A stretch of 7,246 bases of DNA from Clostridiaceae bacterium (GCA_012727625.1 JAAYGP010000053.1:1-7246); one strand, 5' to 3'. Counted from the first letter of the stretch, positions 1-5,736 are shown. Numbers and translations are program-made. The notes: generated by a model not told the origin, from the sequence alone.

Positions 1-31
1 ATTATTCACAGATAACCCCTTATGATAATGA

Positions 32-262
32 GTGTATCGGTTTGTGATTGCAATGACTCATATACAAGCAGGTGATTTAGAAAATACTGGAAGTCATAAG
101 TGTCTTGGTTATCCGTTATATGTGAATTATGATTTCAAACGCAGTATTTATCCAAAGGATAAACACTTACATCACCATCTTAAATTCGTTGAGGTGCATG
201 TTTGGAGCTACAAGGTATTAGACAAATACAGACTAAAGTGGGAGAAAGAGAACGATAAATGA
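32..262 (+). CDS. hypothetical protein, 76 codons, possibly a remnant
   Basis: This reading frame begins with GTG right after three closely spaced in-frame stops (23-31) and ends at TGA 260-262. No Shine-Dalgarno sequence is visible before the GTG, so either the start is wrong or this is the tail of a larger gene whose upstream part was lost or frameshifted. The product is about 76 residues, polar and basic. It has a His-rich run (KHLHHH) near residue 45 and an aromatic segment (VEVHVWSYKVLDKYRLKW) near the C-terminus, with no signal peptide or membrane helix. I do not recognise a family. The amino acid composition looks protein-like, and a small hairpin with a T-rich tail follows directly, which mildly favours a once-real gene end. 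The surrounding 270-600 stretch is debris, so decay is a fair alternative. Confidence 0.35.
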   Translation: MYRFVIAMTHIQAGDLENTGSHKCLGYPLYVNYDFKRSIYPKDKHLHHHLKFVEVHVWSYKVLDKYRLKWEKENDK

Positions 263-268
263 TCTTCT

Positions 269-290
269 AAAAACCAACCGGTTTTCTTCT
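269..290 (+). terminator. weak candidate terminator after the first ORF
   Basis: AAAACC (270-275) and GGTTTT (280-285) form a 6-bp stem with an AACC loop, followed by CTTCTT. It starts a few bases after the TGA of the 32-262 frame, a sensible place for an intrinsic terminator. The stem is short and AT-rich, so efficiency would be modest. Confidence 0.35.
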
Positions 291-393
291 TGAAAACACA
301 GGAACGGTAATTCAATATAAGGTTGAAAAATCCCTTGCAGGTTATTTCCAAAATGCGAGCATTGCATATAAACGATTGCTGAGTTTGAAATAA
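271..393 (+). pseudogene. unidentified coding scrap of 40 codons
   Basis: The frame opened by the TAA at 268-270 reads 40 codons to TAA 391-393 without any good start codon or ribosome binding site. The translation includes TGFLLENTGTVIQYKVEKSL and ends in AYKRLLSLK, a mix of charged and hydrophobic residues that looks like real protein rather than random AT-rich DNA. The same frame stays open beyond that one stop for another 31 codons, to TAA 487-489. I cannot name the family. It is best read as a C-terminal remnant of a lost gene, and chance openness is possible at this length. Confidence 0.25.
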
Positions 394-488
394 TACCGAT
401 TCATTTCGACTAATATTAAAACGATTTACCAGCAGTGCCAGTCCTTTGCAGTTTCACTGGATATTTTGACATCAATCTCATTTTTTTA

Positions 489-572
489 AACATTGTTTTT
501 ATGGAACTGCTTCGTCGTGGTTAAAAGGTCACGGTTGGAAAACAAGTAGATAAAGAGATCAGTAAACTTGCA
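489..572 (+). pseudogene. remnant of a DUF4143-type AAA ATPase
   Basis: In this frame the sequence reads NIVFMELLRRG, a TAA stop at 522-524, then KVTVGKQVDKEI and a TAG at 573. From memory this matches the C-terminal DUF4143 domain of archaeal/bacterial AAA ATPases, where an ENIVYxELLRRGYxVxVGK run followed by an acidic EIDF segment is typical. One stop replaces the expected aromatic residue after RRG, and the stretch after KEI has lost the usual DFVA. Only about 28 codons are recognisable; the Walker A/B region is absent from the window. This is therefore a dead fragment of a gene that once lay here or was carried in. The assignment rests on a short motif. Confidence 0.45.
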
Positions 573-583
573 TAGCGTCACAA

Positions 584-610
584 TTGCGGAGTAACCGCAA
601 ATTTCTTTTA
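584..610 (+). terminator. candidate intrinsic terminator, plus strand
   Basis: TTGCGG (584-589) and CCGCAA (595-600) pair perfectly around an AGTAA loop, followed by ATTTCTTTT. The hairpin plus T-rich tail is oriented for plus-strand transcription and would end transcripts from the debris region 1-580 before they run antisense into carD, whose stop lies at 655. Confidence 0.5.
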
Positions 611-654
611 TGCGATACTATGATTACCATCTACAAATCTCAGGAGTTTGTTTT

Positions 655-1167
655 CTACTCTTGTTCGTTTGCTTCAATTTGTTCGAATATAAGAGGCAGC
701 ACTTCCTCTTGCTTTATATCCAGGACGTGCGCAAATTCATCATACAAAATTTTCTTTGCGTCATTAAGAAATCGTTCATCAGAAATGTAGAGTTTTTTGC
801 CATTTTCTTTTAATTCTTTCTGACGCAGGTGCAGCGTTTTAATCAGCTTCACAAGTGCAGTGTGGTCATTCCCTGCAAGAATTTGTTTATATTTCTCTCT
901 TCTTTCATTATCATTCTCTATCCAAATCGTATCTTCATCAGGCATAGCCTTGATAAGAGCATATATTTCCTCGGTTGAGAGTGTATGATGCATTTTTTCT
1001 TTAATCAACTCATTTCCAATTGGCAAATAAAACGTTAAATTCTTCTCAAATACGGGTTCCAGAACATAATATGAAGATACTTCCTCTCCAACCTTCATAT
1101 CCTTTATTCCGACGATCTTACAAACGCCATAACTCCCATATATGATACTATCACCTATTGAAAACAT
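655..1167 (-). CDS. CarD-family RNA polymerase-binding transcription regulator
   Basis: CarD/CdnL-type proteins bind the RNA polymerase beta subunit with an N-terminal Tudor-like domain and stabilise open promoter complexes; they act in the cytoplasm on housekeeping and stress promoters. The 170-residue product has the N-terminal signature MFSIGDSIIYGSYGVCKI (residues 1-18), equivalent to the GDxVVYPxxGVGxV start of the family, with Ser in place of the usual Pro. A beta-rich segment follows to about residue 55. The helical C-terminal domain contains W82 near the position of the conserved DNA-wedging Trp, then ERREKYKQILAGN and SDERFLNDAKKILYDEFAHVL (129-149). I chose the start at 1167 because AAAGGGAG lies 5 bases upstream; a longer frame to 1194 has no ribosome site at its start. 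The length fits the family (about 160-170). The gene stands alone, with melA about 465 bases upstream on the same strand. Confidence 0.9.
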   Translation of the reverse strand: MFSIGDSIIYGSYGVCKIVGIKDMKVGEEVSSYYVLEPVFEKNLTFYLPIGNELIKEKMHHTLSTEEIYALIKAMPDEDTIWIENDNERREKYKQILAGNDHTALVKLIKTLHLRQKELKENGKKLYISDERFLNDAKKILYDEFAHVLDIKQEEVLPLIFEQIEANEQE

Positions 1168-1371
1168 GCCTACTCCCTTTCCCATTATATTCAAAAATAT
1201 CTTTGCTGTTTTTTTGATATAGAACCTTAAAATCCCTTTGACGAATGCTTACACCCTGAGCATTCCTATGGTGTGCATCTTTATACAATACGCATTTTCT
1301 TGCAAAAAACGCTATATGTTACGAGCATTTTATATCCCGTAAAGGATGTATCCTCTGCAATTTTCTGCGCA
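1168..1371 (-). other. long leader upstream of carD with several hairpins
   Basis: If carD is transcribed from the promoter at 1378-1405, its mRNA has a leader of about 200 bases. On the minus strand this stretch contains a perfect GAATGCT/AGCATTC stem (1259-1265 with 1243-1249) whose 9-base loop includes GGTGT. That can pair with an upstream ACACC (1270-1274), giving a possible pseudoknot. A second AATGCT copy (1324-1329) could compete for the same 3' arm. There is also a 12-base palindrome, AGGATacATCCT on the minus strand (1343-1354), and a 7-bp stem of GCGTTTT with AAAATGC around 1292-1312. No open frame of note is seen. I recognise no known riboswitch class. The structure is inferred by eye. 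Confidence 0.4.
1173..1180 (-). promoter_or_regulatory. ribosome binding site deciding the carD start
   Basis: On the minus strand this reads AAAGGGAG, 5 bases before the ATG at 1167-1165. It supports the shorter 170-residue protein, which also begins exactly at the conserved family N-terminus. Confidence 0.8.
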
Positions 1372-1377
1372 TAAAAA

Positions 1378-1405
1378 AGTATACTTAACTCCGCATTAAT
1401 GTAAA
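1378..1405 (-). promoter_or_regulatory. candidate sigma-A promoter for carD
   Basis: On the minus strand TTTACA (1405-1400) is followed by a 16-base spacer and TATACT (1383-1378). Each hexamer differs from consensus by one base, and spacing is near optimal. Transcription would start near 1371. The -35 abuts the inverted repeat at 1406-1458 and overlaps the T-run of that terminator, so the two elements are physically interlocked. Confidence 0.55.
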
Positions 1406-1458
1406 AAACGTGTTTTCGCCAAAACTGGACTTACGCCCTGTAAAGCGACAACACGTTT
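1403..1458 (-). terminator. intrinsic terminator or small hairpin RNA between melA and carD
   Basis: The arms 1445-1458 and 1406-1419 pair over 14 positions with a single mismatch. On the minus strand the 3' arm runs straight into six T residues (1408-1403), so this is an intrinsic terminator for minus-strand transcription. It would end melA messages about 175 bases past the melA stop. The 25-base apical region is longer than in an ordinary terminator and contains GGGC-GTAA-GTCC, a small stem (one G-U pair) closed by a GNRA-type tetraloop. An extended -10 box lies just upstream (1469-1477), so a transcript of about 60 bases consisting almost only of this hairpin is possible. Confidence 0.65.
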
Positions 1459-1468
1459 AGCTATTACT

Positions 1469-1477
1469 ATTATACCA
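1469..1477 (-). promoter_or_regulatory. candidate extended -10 promoter upstream of the hairpin
   Basis: The minus strand reads TGGTATAAT, a perfect -10 with the upstream TG of an extended -10 element. No good -35 is seen, which extended -10 promoters tolerate. The start would fall near 1462, only 4 bases before the first arm of the terminator hairpin. It would thus drive either an attenuated carD message or a very short RNA. Confidence 0.45.
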
Positions 1478-1492
1478 CAATTTTCACCAAAA

Positions 1493-1576
1493 ATGCATCT
1501 TACCAAAAAGTGGGTTATTGAAGATTCTATTCTGAAAAAAATAACGATATATGAGGTAGATTATTTAGGAAAGTAG
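1493..1576 (+). other. gene-free stretch with a 27-codon ORF
   Basis: Between the carD promoter region and the end of melA the only open frame is a plus-strand ATG at 1493 giving 27 residues (MHLTKKWVIEDS...YLGK) to TAG 1574-1576. The composition is protein-like but there is no ribosome binding site, and I do not recognise it. It may be a scrap of a lost gene or chance. Confidence 0.15.
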
Positions 1577-1632
1577 GGCTTTGTTCTTCAGCCTCACTTA
1601 TAAGAATTCCCCATCATGTCCCTACCCTTGAT

Positions 1633-2961
1633 TTAATTAAAGTGCTTAAATACAGGGGTAAGGTATTCCCGGTTAGCTTCAAACATTTCGTCTACCATGC
1701 TTTTTATTTCATTCAGGCTTAAAACCGCTGAGGTCAGCGGGTCAAAGCATATTGCATGGAATATCTTTCTTGGGTCACCTTCTATTGCTCCTTCCACTGC
1801 CAGTTCTTCACAGCGAGCACTTGTATTTACCAATATTGCAAGTTGCTGTGGAAGAGCCCCGACATGAATTGGTCTTATGTTGTTTTTTGACGCAATGACA
1901 GGAACCTCAACGCAGCAGCCTTCCGGAAGATTGTCAATCAATCCGAAATTTCTTACATTACCATTGAATTCAAACAAGGTATTGTCGCCAAATACTGCAT
2001 TAAAAATATATGCTGCATATTCATGACCTCTCTCGAGGTTGATTTCTTTTTGGTTCAGCCACTCTGTAATCTTGTTTTTCCAGCTGTCTTCACGCTTTAA
2101 GTAATCATTTAGAATATATGCATAAGTTCCCGGATTCCAACCGGTACCATTGGTACAATATCTCTCAATTAAATCCGGACGTTTTCTGAACCACGCATTG
2201 TACTCAGAATTATGCCCGCTGGACTCTGTAACATAGTAATCCAGATGAGTAAACATCTCATTGCGTACTATTTCCTCGTTATAGATATCAGGCTTTTTTA
2301 CCGCTTCACGAATAAGAGGGTATGCATCCTTCCCATTCCATTTGTACTCCAGATAAAATGCCTGATGATTAATTCCCGCGCATAGATATGTAACCTCCTC
2401 AATAGGAGCTCCAATCCATCTTGCAAGCATTTCAGCTGTTCCCTGCACACTATGGCATAGTCCTGTAACATTAATATTACTGTGTTTACCCTTCATTGCT
2501 CTGCACAGCATTGCCATCGGATTTGTATAGTTCAGGAAAATCGCCTCCGGGCAATACTTTTCAATGTCAGCACAAATGTCCAGCATTGTTGGAATAGTTC
2601 TAAGTGCACGAAATATACCTGAAGGGCCGCGGGTATCCCCAACATTAATATCCACACCATATTTTTTGGGGATTTCAACATCATAACGCCACACGTTAAC
2701 ACCGCCGACTAAAATAGTACATACAACGCCATCTGCGTCCTTTAGAGCCTCTGCCCTATTTTTTGTTGCTATAACACGAGCTCCATATTTACCTTCTTCA
2801 ATAATTCTTTCAACTGCCTTTTTAATGTAAACCAACCTCTCATCATCAATATCCATAAGTGCCAATGTACAATCCCTGAACGCTGGGAAAGTAAGGATAT
2901 CCCTTACAAGACTTCTTGTAAACCCAAAGCTGCCTGCACCTATAAATGCTATTTTCTTCAT
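1633..2961 (-). CDS. melA: GH4 family alpha-galactosidase, MelA type
   Basis: This cytoplasmic glycosidase hydrolyses alpha-galactosides such as melibiose by the NAD+- and divalent-metal-dependent redox/elimination mechanism of glycoside hydrolase family 4. The 442-residue product starts with the Rossmann motif IAFIGAGSFGFTR (residues 4-16) and an acidic turn DIDD (37-40) for the NAD ribose. It then has GDTRGPSGIFRALRTIP (108-124), NYTNPMAM (144-151), the metal-ligand Cys in CHSVQGT (C169) and the metal-ligand His in CAGINHQAFYLE (H199). VTESSGHNSEY (244-254), preceded by two Tyr at 242-243, is the region of the catalytic base. GNVRNFGLIDNLPEGCCVEVP (334-354) completes the fold. CHSVQGT and GNVRN...GLIDNLP are shared with E. 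coli MelA as I recall it, and the length agrees (about 450). GAGGTG lies 6 bases before the ATG. The exact sugar is inferred; GH4 also contains glucosidases and glucuronidases. It is divergent from the araC gene at 3408, its probable regulator. Confidence 0.87.
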   Translation of the reverse strand: MKKIAFIGAGSFGFTRSLVRDILTFPAFRDCTLALMDIDDERLVYIKKAVERIIEEGKYGARVIATKNRAEALKDADGVVCTILVGGVNVWRYDVEIPKKYGVDINVGDTRGPSGIFRALRTIPTMLDICADIEKYCPEAIFLNYTNPMAMLCRAMKGKHSNINVTGLCHSVQGTAEMLARWIGAPIEEVTYLCAGINHQAFYLEYKWNGKDAYPLIREAVKKPDIYNEEIVRNEMFTHLDYYVTESSGHNSEYNAWFRKRPDLIERYCTNGTGWNPGTYAYILNDYLKREDSWKNKITEWLNQKEINLERGHEYAAYIFNAVFGDNTLFEFNGNVRNFGLIDNLPEGCCVEVPVIASKNNIRPIHVGALPQQLAILVNTSARCEELAVEGAIEGDPRKIFHAICFDPLTSAVLSLNEIKSMVDEMFEANREYLTPVFKHFN

Positions 2962-2995
2962 AATAACACCTCAATTCTTTATATTTTTAAACTCG

Positions 2996-3143
2996 TTCAA
3001 CCTTTTCCCCGGTATCTTCAAACTTTTTTGAAAAGGATTGGTTAAACAATTATTTGCATTTTTTCAGAGTATACACAAAAGCTATGTAGAAAAATTAAAT
3101 ATACCGGCTCTTCAACCTTTTCATGCATTATCGGGGTAATACC
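2996..3143. repeat. repeated TTCAACCTTTTC and CCGGTA-type motifs before melA
   Basis: An exact 12-base direct repeat, TTCAACCTTTTC, occurs at 2996-3007 and 3111-3122, 115 bases apart (about eleven helical turns). Each copy sits beside a CCGG-containing motif (CCCCGGTAT after the first, ATACCGG before the second), and GGTAATACC, a small palindrome, follows at 3135-3143. All lie upstream of melA and look like binding sites for a transcription factor or remains of a local duplication. No clear -35/-10 pair for melA is visible; TATACT near 3070 on the minus strand is the best -10. Confidence 0.4.
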
Positions 3144-3372
3144 AAAGATTCTTATGTGTTTTTACTGTATTCTAAAACATAAATCAAATTCTAACAAGCT
3201 ACCTCAACACTAAAATACATCAATTCGTCAATTTTGTATATGGACATTTGCTTGATCATTATGTAATAATAATGCATTATGATTTCATGCAATGTTATGC
3301 TTTGAAAAAAACTAAAAACAATAAATAAAATAACAACAATGGACAATTGATTTCATGCATTATTATGCTTTG
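3119..3372. promoter_or_regulatory. three direct TTTCATGCA sites in the melA-araC divergent region
   Basis: The core TTTCATGCA occurs in the same orientation at 3119-3127, 3283-3291 and 3351-3359. The last two belong to 24-base direct repeats (3281-3304 and 3349-3372) differing at only two positions, 68 bases apart; the first and third share 13 identical bases (TTTCATGCATTAT). A further TGCATTAT lies at 3273-3280. AraC-family proteins bind direct repeats with two-part recognition, so these are probable sites for the divergently encoded activator. The site near 3119 would serve melA, and the pair ending 36 bases before araC would serve its own expression. The regulator-site match is inference. 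Confidence 0.6.
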
Positions 3373-3407
3373 TAGGATGCCTGCCGCATAGTCTAAATAG
3401 AAGGGAT

Positions 3408-4238
3408 GTGGATGGTTTGGGCTCTGTATACAACGGAAAAAATCTGGATTTGCAGGTTCATAACTTTGGGTATGAGGATTGTAAACCCGGTCATGAATAT
3501 GGTCCGGCAGTTCGGGAATTTTTTCTGTTTCATTACATTTTTTCGGGGTGTGGTGTTTTTCAGGCTAACAACCAAACTCACTACCTGCAGGAAGGACAGG
3601 GGTTTCTGATCCATCCAAAGGATCTAACCTTTTATAAAGCAGATAATTCAAAGCCTTGGTCATACGGCTGGTTTGGTGTAAGTGGTCTTCAAGCTGAGAA
3701 TTATTTCAGTGAAAGCGGGCTCACCCGCGAGAACCCCGTATGGCGAGGTGGCAAAGATCCATTTTTAGAAACAGTTCTAATGGATATGAGTAATGTTAAT
3801 ACAGTTAAACCTTTTACATACCCTCTTCTTACCGGTTATGCGTACATTTTGCTTTCAAGATTGATGGAAAAAGCAAATCATTTTATTGCCCAGGAAAAAA
3901 GAGTAAGCAGACAGGAGACTTATCTCCATGCAGCCATAAACTATATCGAGCAAAACTATTATAATAAGCTAACAATTGACGAAGTTTCCCGATATGTTGG
4001 GCTGGATCGCAGCTATCTTGGTTCCCTTTTTATCAAGTATTTACACATATCAATGCAGGACTTTTTAATAAATCTCCGAATGGACAAAGCCTGCAGCCTT
4101 CTTGAAAACGAAAATTTAAGAGTTGGCGATGTGGCTCGTTCGGTAGGTTATCCAGATCAATTACATTTTTCACGCATTTTTAAAACCCGCAAGGGCGTAA
4201 CCCCGACAGAATTCCGTTTACAACGTGGATTGTCTTAA
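3408..4238 (+). CDS. AraC-family transcriptional regulator, cupin sensor plus HTH
   Basis: This is a DNA-binding activator, probably of the divergent alpha-galactosidase gene. The N-terminal cupin-like AraC_binding domain covers about residues 12-150. It includes GYEDCKPGHEYGPAVREFFLFHYI (21-44), the glycine-rich GCGVFQ (47-52) and EGQGFLIHPKDLTFYKAD (62-79), typical of MsmR-like sugar sensors. The C-terminal AraC-type domain has a first helix-turn-helix at about 188-209 (LTIDEVSRYVGLDRSYLGSLF) and a second at 237-260 (LRVGDVARSVGYPDQLHFSRIFK), then the GVTPTEFR signature. The length of 276 is normal. The start is uncertain: GTG 3408 has AGAAGGG only 2 bases upstream, while TTG 3417 would have 11 bases of spacing; either keeps the domain whole. 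The gene lies 446 bases from melA on the opposite strand, and repeats between them suggest shared control. The ligand (melibiose or raffinose-like) is inferred from the neighbour. Confidence 0.88.
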   Translation: MDGLGSVYNGKNLDLQVHNFGYEDCKPGHEYGPAVREFFLFHYIFSGCGVFQANNQTHYLQEGQGFLIHPKDLTFYKADNSKPWSYGWFGVSGLQAENYFSESGLTRENPVWRGGKDPFLETVLMDMSNVNTVKPFTYPLLTGYAYILLSRLMEKANHFIAQEKRVSRQETYLHAAINYIEQNYYNKLTIDEVSRYVGLDRSYLGSLFIKYLHISMQDFLINLRMDKACSLLENENLRVGDVARSVGYPDQLHFSRIFKTRKGVTPTEFRLQRGLS

Positions 4239-4240
4239 TA

Positions 4241-4453
4241 TTATGTTATACATAACATGCTTGCATTAACGTACAATTCACGCAAGCGTTCAGTTAACAA
4301 TATTTCAAAATGTCTTACTACGAGTTTTAGCTTACCCGGGTACTTTTGCTTCACAAAATGCACTACACTAATGTAGTGTATTTTTAGTATACTTTTTAAC
4401 GTTTTGCATTGAAAAACGCATGCTGAACTATGCAGCTCTTGCAAATGAAACAT
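4241..4453 (-). CDS. doubtful 70-codon ORF
   Basis: A minus-strand frame runs from ATG 4453 to TAA 4241, with GGAGG only 2 bases before the ATG. The C-terminal half (FVKQKYPGKLKLVVRHFEIL...RLRELYVNASM) has a believable charged, helical composition. The N-terminal half is less convincing, and I recognise no family. Against it, a strong two-way terminator hairpin (4355-4385) falls inside the frame and no promoter is clear. It is listed because nothing else occupies this interval. It may be the scrap of a lost gene or chance. Confidence 0.2.
   Translation of the reverse strand: MFHLQELHSSACVFQCKTLKSILKIHYISVVHFVKQKYPGKLKLVVRHFEILLTERLRELYVNASMLCIT
4243..4287. repeat. palindrome and hairpin just after araC
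   Basis: A perfect palindrome, ATGTTAT-AC-ATAACAT (4243-4258), starts 4 bases after the araC stop. It is followed by GCTTGC (4259-4264) pairing with GCAAGC (4282-4287) over a 17-base loop. Neither is followed by a T-run, so they are not classical terminators; an operator or mRNA 3'-end stabiliser is possible. Confidence 0.4.
4355..4385. terminator. bidirectional-type terminator downstream of araC
   Basis: ATGCACTAC (4358-4366) pairs with GTAGTGTAT (4373-4381), with one G-U, around an ACTAAT loop. A-residues before and T-residues after extend the stem and form a T-tail on the plus strand and a TTTTG tail on the minus strand. It lies about 120 bases after the araC stop and probably ends that transcript. 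Confidence 0.65.
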
Positions 4454-4569
4454 AGCCTCCGTTATTGCACTGCCATATCTCAGAATATGGGAGATGTAGA
4501 CAATATCAATACCTTAAAAGAAATAAATAATAAAACAAAAATATGCTTAATTTAAACTATACCTCATAT

Positions 4570-4595
4570 TATAATAGTCATGTAAACGATTACAT
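4570..4595 (+). promoter_or_regulatory. promoter with overlapping LacI-type operator
   Basis: A perfect -10, TATAAT (4570-4575), is followed 4 bases later by ATGTAAACGATTACAT (4580-4595), a near-perfect 16-base palindrome with the central CG typical of LacI/CcpA-family operators (arms ATGTAA and TTACAT; only the two bases flanking CG are non-palindromic). The expected transcription start falls inside the operator, the classic place for repression. The -35 (TTAATT near 4547) is poor. It is probably an autoregulatory site for the lacI-type gene that begins at 4821, or a catabolite site. Confidence 0.55.
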
Positions 4596-4808
4596 TTATA
4601 TATTGTTTAAAATGACTATTACTTTTAATCAGTAATCTTTTGTTAATTGAACACGTGCCCGATATCATAATAAGGCTGCATATCTTTGCTCAGACTACAT
4701 TGTGAACACTGCATAGCTTCCCAAAGATAAAGTATACTGAATTAACGACGTAGTCATTTTATTTAAATAAGCATTCATTAATATATTTAAGATGTAACCC
4801 ATTACAAA

Positions 4809-4817
4809 AGAGAGGTG
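4809..4817 (+). promoter_or_regulatory. ribosome binding site deciding the lacI start
   Basis: AGAGAGGTG precedes TTG 4821 with GAGG ending 5 bases before it. The in-frame GTG at 4815 lies within this sequence and so cannot be the start; TTG 4821 gives MTTISDVAKAAG, the standard LacI-family N-terminus. Confidence 0.7.
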
Positions 4818-4820
4818 CAC

Positions 4821-5635
4821 TTGACAACAATAAGTGATGTAGCTAAGGCAGCCGGTGTGTCTGTTGCGACAGTATCAAGAGTCATTAACGGAATTGCTAA
4901 TGTGTCCCCGGAAACCACGGCGAAAGTGACAAAGGTAATTCAAGAATTAGATTATCGCCCCAATCTATTAGGCAGGAATCTTCGCAGGACAAAATCAGAA
5001 CGGATTCTTGTGCTTTTGCCTAATATATCTAATCCTTTTTACTCTGAAATTGTTAAAGGAATTGAGGATGTGGCGAACCGTAACGGTTACAGTATAATGC
5101 TTTGTAACACAAATTCAGATATAAAACGCGAAAAAAAATATATCAAAATGTTGAAAACCCGCTTGGCGGATGGCGCAATTCTTATGGCCTCAGAAATTTC
5201 TTGCGAGGAGCTAACCGAACTGTCAAAAGAGGTTTTCATGGTTCAATGCTGTGAGTATAAAGAAGGAATCCCTGTTTCTCATGTTTCAATAGACAATGAA
5301 AAAGCTGCATATAAAGCTACAAAGCATTTGATTAGCCTCGGGCATCGCAAAATTGCATTCATTGGCGCCAATAATCAGTTTCTGTCATCAAACCTTAGGG
5401 AAAAGGATATCTGAGGGCTTTATCTGATGAGGGGATTAAGCCAAACCCCGATTATTTATGTTATGGAAATTATAGCTACAAAAGCGGGCTACGAAATATG
5501 AAAAAACAGCAGAGTTCGGGAGCAATTTTCTGCTCTGGACTGGCTGGCAAGGCTGGTAACACATATCCATTCATACAACACTGTATAAATAAGGTGGTTT
5601 TATATTTTTTGGTGTTCTTGACTGTCAATTTTTGA
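4821..5635 (+). pseudogene. LacI-family repressor, frameshifted and C-terminally lost
   Basis: The intact first frame (to TGA 5412-5414, 197 residues) has a LacI helix-turn-helix TISDVAKAAGVSVATVSRVING (3-24), the hinge-helix region RPNLLGRNLRRTKS (46-59) with Gly where Ala is usual, and the first part of the sugar-binding domain: ILVLLPNISNPFYSEIVKGIED (62-83), ADGAILM (116-122), VSHVSIDNEKAAYKATKHLISLGHRKIAFIG (152-182). Right after the REK codons (near 5405) one base is missing; shifting frame restores GYLRALSDEGIKPNPDYLCYGNY... and GAIFCSG (to 5539), exactly the expected continuation. After that the family sequence stops: the VPEDISIVGFDD and final strands are absent, and an unrelated frame ends at TGA 5635. 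About 100 residues are missing, so a normal effector-responsive repressor cannot be made. The truncated protein would keep the DNA-binding domain. The former target is unknown. Confidence 0.85.
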
Positions 5636-5736
5636 TGTGTTATTCTGATTATGGCAAAAGCAAATTCCTATCATAGATGACCTGATTGAGGACCTTGCAT
5701 AGGCTCTGGATAAATCACAATCATGATGTTTTGGTT
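5540..5736 (+). other. unassigned stretch between lacI remnant and cysK
   Basis: The continuation of the shifted frame to 5635 resembles no LacI sequence. Further on, one frame reads PIIDDLIEDLA before a TAG, which could be a piece of an unknown protein but is too short to assign. No hairpin with T-run is seen and no T-box or other known leader is recognised. The stretch looks like deletion-joint debris. Confidence 0.3.

Larger units (their letters stand above)
4454..4820. other. gene-free region upstream of lacI remnant
   Basis: No convincing gene is seen here. It contains a small CCATAT/ATATGG hairpin (4473-4490), the promoter and operator described separately, a weak ATTACT/AGTAAT hairpin with a CTTTTGTT tail (4618-4644), and an 8-bp stem TATCTTTG (4681-4688) with CAAAGATA (4722-4729) spanning a 33-base loop. 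If transcription begins near 4582, these hairpins lie in a leader of about 240 bases before the lacI start. Confidence 0.4.

Noticed and set aside
584..813. Plus-strand frames over the 3' half of carD
   Set aside because: They lie antisense to the clearly conserved CarD C-terminal domain, lack a ribosome binding site and are rich in Ser, Cys and Phe, as expected of shadow frames.
1406..1458. Reading the inverted repeat as an integron attC site or transposon end
   Set aside because: The arms lack the GTTRRRY core of attC sites, and there is no second copy or transposase; the T-run after the 3' arm on the minus strand explains it better as a terminator.
3393..3614. Frames on both strands overlapping the start of araC
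   Set aside because: The AraC cupin domain is well conserved in the 3408 frame; these are shadows without start signals.
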